DNA of 64,000 nucleotides from Ethanoligenens harbinense YUAN-3. GTDB taxonomy: Bacteria > Bacillota > Clostridia > Oscillospirales > Ethanoligenentaceae. The position numbers were made by a program, and so were the translations under genes. How positions within the stretch are numbered: position 1 is the first letter of the stretch; each line of letters opens with the position of its first letter. Shown here piece after piece: positions 63,695-64,000 of the stretch. A model generated the notes under the pieces. It ran no database searches, was not told where the DNA came from, and saw only the letters and a list, made by a program, of their open reading frames with translations. Location of the stretch: NCBI RefSeq assembly GCF_000178115.2, contig NC_014828.1, forward strand, positions 2,865,501 to 2,929,500. The letters run 5' to 3'.

Positions 63695-64000
63695 TTATTT
63701 CAACAGTTCCCGCATCGCATGCTCATACCGATCGAGCAACGCGTTTGCCGCGTCGGCGCTTTCCCCTTTGACCAGCAGATACAGCTTCACTTTCGGCTCG
63801 GTGCCCGACGGCCGCACGATGACGGTATTGCCGTCTTCCAGTTCATAATACAGCACGTCGGATTCCGGCAGCCCGGTGGGTTCGGATCTGCGCTTGCCCA
63901 CCACCTGGCGGGTGCCTTTGAGGTAATCGCGCTCGGCCACCACCTTCACGCCGGCAATCTCCTCCAGCGTTTCGGAGCGCAGGTGCTTCATCAGTTCTTC
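63695..64000 (-). CDS. Phospho-sugar mutase, C-terminal fragment (cut by window edge)
   Basis: About 102 residues remain in frame at the edge. IVRPSGTEPKVKLYLLVKG is the phosphate-binding C-terminal motif of alpha-D-phosphohexomutases, followed by a helix ending RELLK. Phosphoglucomutase, phosphomannomutase and GlmM cannot be separated from this end alone; the form DVLYYELEDGNTVIVRPSGTEP fits PgcA-type phosphoglucomutase best. Confidence 0.88.
   Translation of the reverse strand, partial: EELMKHLRSETLEEIAGVKVVAERDYLKGTRQVVGKRRSEPTGLPESDVLYYELEDGNTVIVRPSGTEPKVKLYLLVKGESADAANALLDRYEHAMRELLK

Overview
The window is a 64 kb piece of a GC-rich, low-oxygen Firmicutes chromosome, most likely an Oscillospiraceae/Ruminococcaceae-type gut clostridium. 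The support is indirect: pyruvate:ferredoxin oxidoreductase, a monomeric [FeFe]-hydrogenase, desulfoferrodoxin, L-lactate dehydrogenase and two phosphotransacetylase types; DUF951 next to prfA; strong AGGAGG-type ribosome sites with frequent GTG/TTG starts; and sigma-A promoters with 17-bp spacers. No rRNA, tRNA, CRISPR array, prophage or recognisable defence island was found. It reads as ordinary chromosome with a few accessory or decaying patches.

Layout. 0-4.3 kb: partial Ppx/GppA phosphatase, DUF421 and DUF4363 membrane genes, nrdR, a small DUF6514-like gene, a TIM-barrel epimerase and a small membrane protein. 4.3-4.6 kb: a 100-bp tandem repeat. 4.7-16.3 kb: secD-secF, purB, a DegT aminotransferase, a beta-propeller lactonase, a GNAT, prfC, hisC and the lrgA-lrgB pair. 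16.6-20 kb: [FeFe]-hydrogenase, DUF2127, VOC and hotdog thioesterase genes. 20-26.3 kb: gltB-gltD. 26.3-32 kb: two tiny paralogous membrane proteins, desulfoferrodoxin, mntH, ldh, an OYE-type flavoenzyme and class II aldolase. 32-38 kb: an unusual P-loop-like protein, uracil-DNA glycosylase with a coupled bPH_4 protein, pta plus pduL, and an S1-domain protein. 38-41.6 kb: DUF951-prfA-sua5-coaE-slt operon. 41.7-46.6 kb: M18 aminopeptidase, ferritin-like/VIT fusion, MIF-like tautomerase, GGDEF cyclase and an ECF S component. 46.8-49.4 kb: CadA/ZntA-type ATPase and its ArsR/CadC regulator. 49.6-53.7 kb: a catalytically dead IS256-type transposase relative, then a gamma-carbonic anhydrase operon ending in a wrecked hemB and an intact hemL. 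54-64 kb: GNAT, PFOR, a CNNM/CorC protein, exonuclease III, a phosphodiester-glycosidase and propeller surface pair, and the end of a phosphohexomutase gene.

How it fits together. PFOR makes acetyl-CoA and reduced ferredoxin. Pta (and possibly PduL) yields acetyl-phosphate, the hydrogenase can re-oxidise ferredoxin, and LDH re-oxidises NADH. Desulfoferrodoxin, MntH and the ferritin-VIT fusion deal with superoxide and metals.

The most notable unexplained signal is a dispersed composite element. It is a 15-nt mini-hairpin (GCGGGC-ACA-GCCCGC type), then six variable bases, then GTTCAAA. It recurs about fourteen times in this window, often touching a stop codon, and once supplies the last codons of a gene. 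Other signals worth a second look are the hemB relic beside hemL, the dead transposase, a 161-bp MITE-like element, and a palindrome laid over the carbonic anhydrase promoter. All assignments come from reading the sequence and memory of the families; no database search was run.
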